A DNA stretch of 11,307 nucleotides, from the NCBI GenBank assembly GCA_026770585.1, contig MU646783.1, positions 63,131 to 74,437 of the forward strand. Reading direction: 5' to 3'. The notes under the pieces are model-generated. The model made no database searches, was not told the origin of the DNA, and saw only the letters and a list, made by a program, of their open reading frames with translations. A program made the position numbers and the translations under genes. The stretch comes from Baffinella frigidus. Taxonomy: Eukaryota; Cryptophyceae; Cryptomonadales; Baffinellaceae. Positions 10,891-11,307 of the stretch are shown piece by piece; within the stretch, counting starts at the first letter, position 1; each line of letters begins with the position of its first letter.

Positions 10891-11307
10891 ATTTTCGGGA
10901 GTTTTACGACTAACTTGAGAAACCTATCCAAAGCCCATTCTCACCCAGGAAACACGCCAAACCCCAGCGAATCTCGCCCGGGAATCCGGGCAAGAAAGGC
11001 ACCGGTGGCTGCTAAGCGGAAAACGGCGCCGTGATCACATGGCCAGCGAAATGGGGAGCTGGCTCTTTTACTCACGTCAACGCGGGCGTGACGTTTTTCT
11101 CAAGTCAACGCTGGATCGGGCTGGATCCTCAGTCCCTCAGCGGGCCCATCCCCTACCACCCCCCTCGCGGTACAGCCACCGAGACAACCCCCCCCCAAAA
11201 TCAGGGCAAATTGGCACTGGTCAAACTGGTCAAACTGGTCAAACTGGTCAAAGCCTTCTCACATGGCCAGCTCCCCATTCTCGCTATTGTCCCACTCTAC
11301 GGCCCCC
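10891..11307. other. 3' flank, no gene seen, inverted and short tandem repeats
   Basis: ATTCTCACCCAGGAAACACG at 10937 repeats a segment of intron 4 (3534). AGCGAAATGGGGAGCTGGCT (11045-11064) has an inverted partner in GGCCAGCTCCCCATTCTCGCT (11264-11284). A 10-bp unit ACTGGTCAAA is repeated about four times at 11216-11252. No open frame with protein-like features. Confidence 0.6.

Overview
This is nuclear DNA from a eukaryote, most likely a microalga of the green lineage; that placement is inference. The evidence is a split gene with GT-AG introns, GC-rich exons, introns full of CCCTAAA-type repeats (the C-strand of the plant/green-algal TTTAGGG telomere unit), and short TA-flanked inverted-repeat elements. 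No bacterial operon, tRNA, rRNA or CRISPR array was seen.

One gene dominates. From 234 to 9368 on the + strand I assemble nine exons (234-329, 723-792, 1988-2100, 2704-2850, 3825-3899, 4530-4636, 5859-5950, 7771-7857, 9271-9368). They join with matching phases into 294 codons of the C-terminal part of a UbiB/ABC1/ADCK atypical kinase, closest in my judgement to ADCK2. The catalytic-loop motif HADLHPGN is assembled across intron 1, the DFG-like LVDAG motif ends exon 2, and a predicted membrane helix with a basic tail ends the protein. The N-lobe (KxGQ motif, ATP-binding part) and the gene start lie upstream of the window.

The most striking property is that the exons 'stutter'. Eight of the nine exons are accompanied in the neighbouring introns by one to nine extra exon-derived pieces, same strand and same order as the gene, and exon 9 has its 3' end duplicated just past the stop. 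There are about 30 decayed pieces. For most exons only one copy has both splice sites and a whole reading frame. Exon 2 has copies in which exon 1 and exon 2 sequence is continuous, with no intron 1. The first bases of intron 1 look like exon 2 sequence, suggesting that intron 1 arose from a duplication inside a once continuous exon.

Layout: 1-233, tandem duplicate carrying a truncated exon 1 copy; 234-792, exons 1 and 2 with a telomere-like intron; 793-1987, four exon 2 copies in a 21-22 bp repeat field and a complete MITE; 1988-2850, exons 3 and 4 with copies; 2851-4529, telomere-like blocks, half copies of exons 4 and 5, two exon 6 copies and a CCTAA pentamer block; 4530-5950, exons 6 and 7 with (CCCGAAA)n repeats, more copies and a palindromic CCATWWATGG minisatellite; 5951-7770, AATAGCTCC minisatellite with exon 7 fragments, then a GA microsatellite; 7771-9270, exon 8 and its copies with a 100-bp triplication, two telomere-like arrays and a second MITE family; 9271-9368, last exon; 9369-11307, non-genic sequence rich in MITEs, a 22-bp palindrome and a CT microsatellite, with no second gene that I can support.
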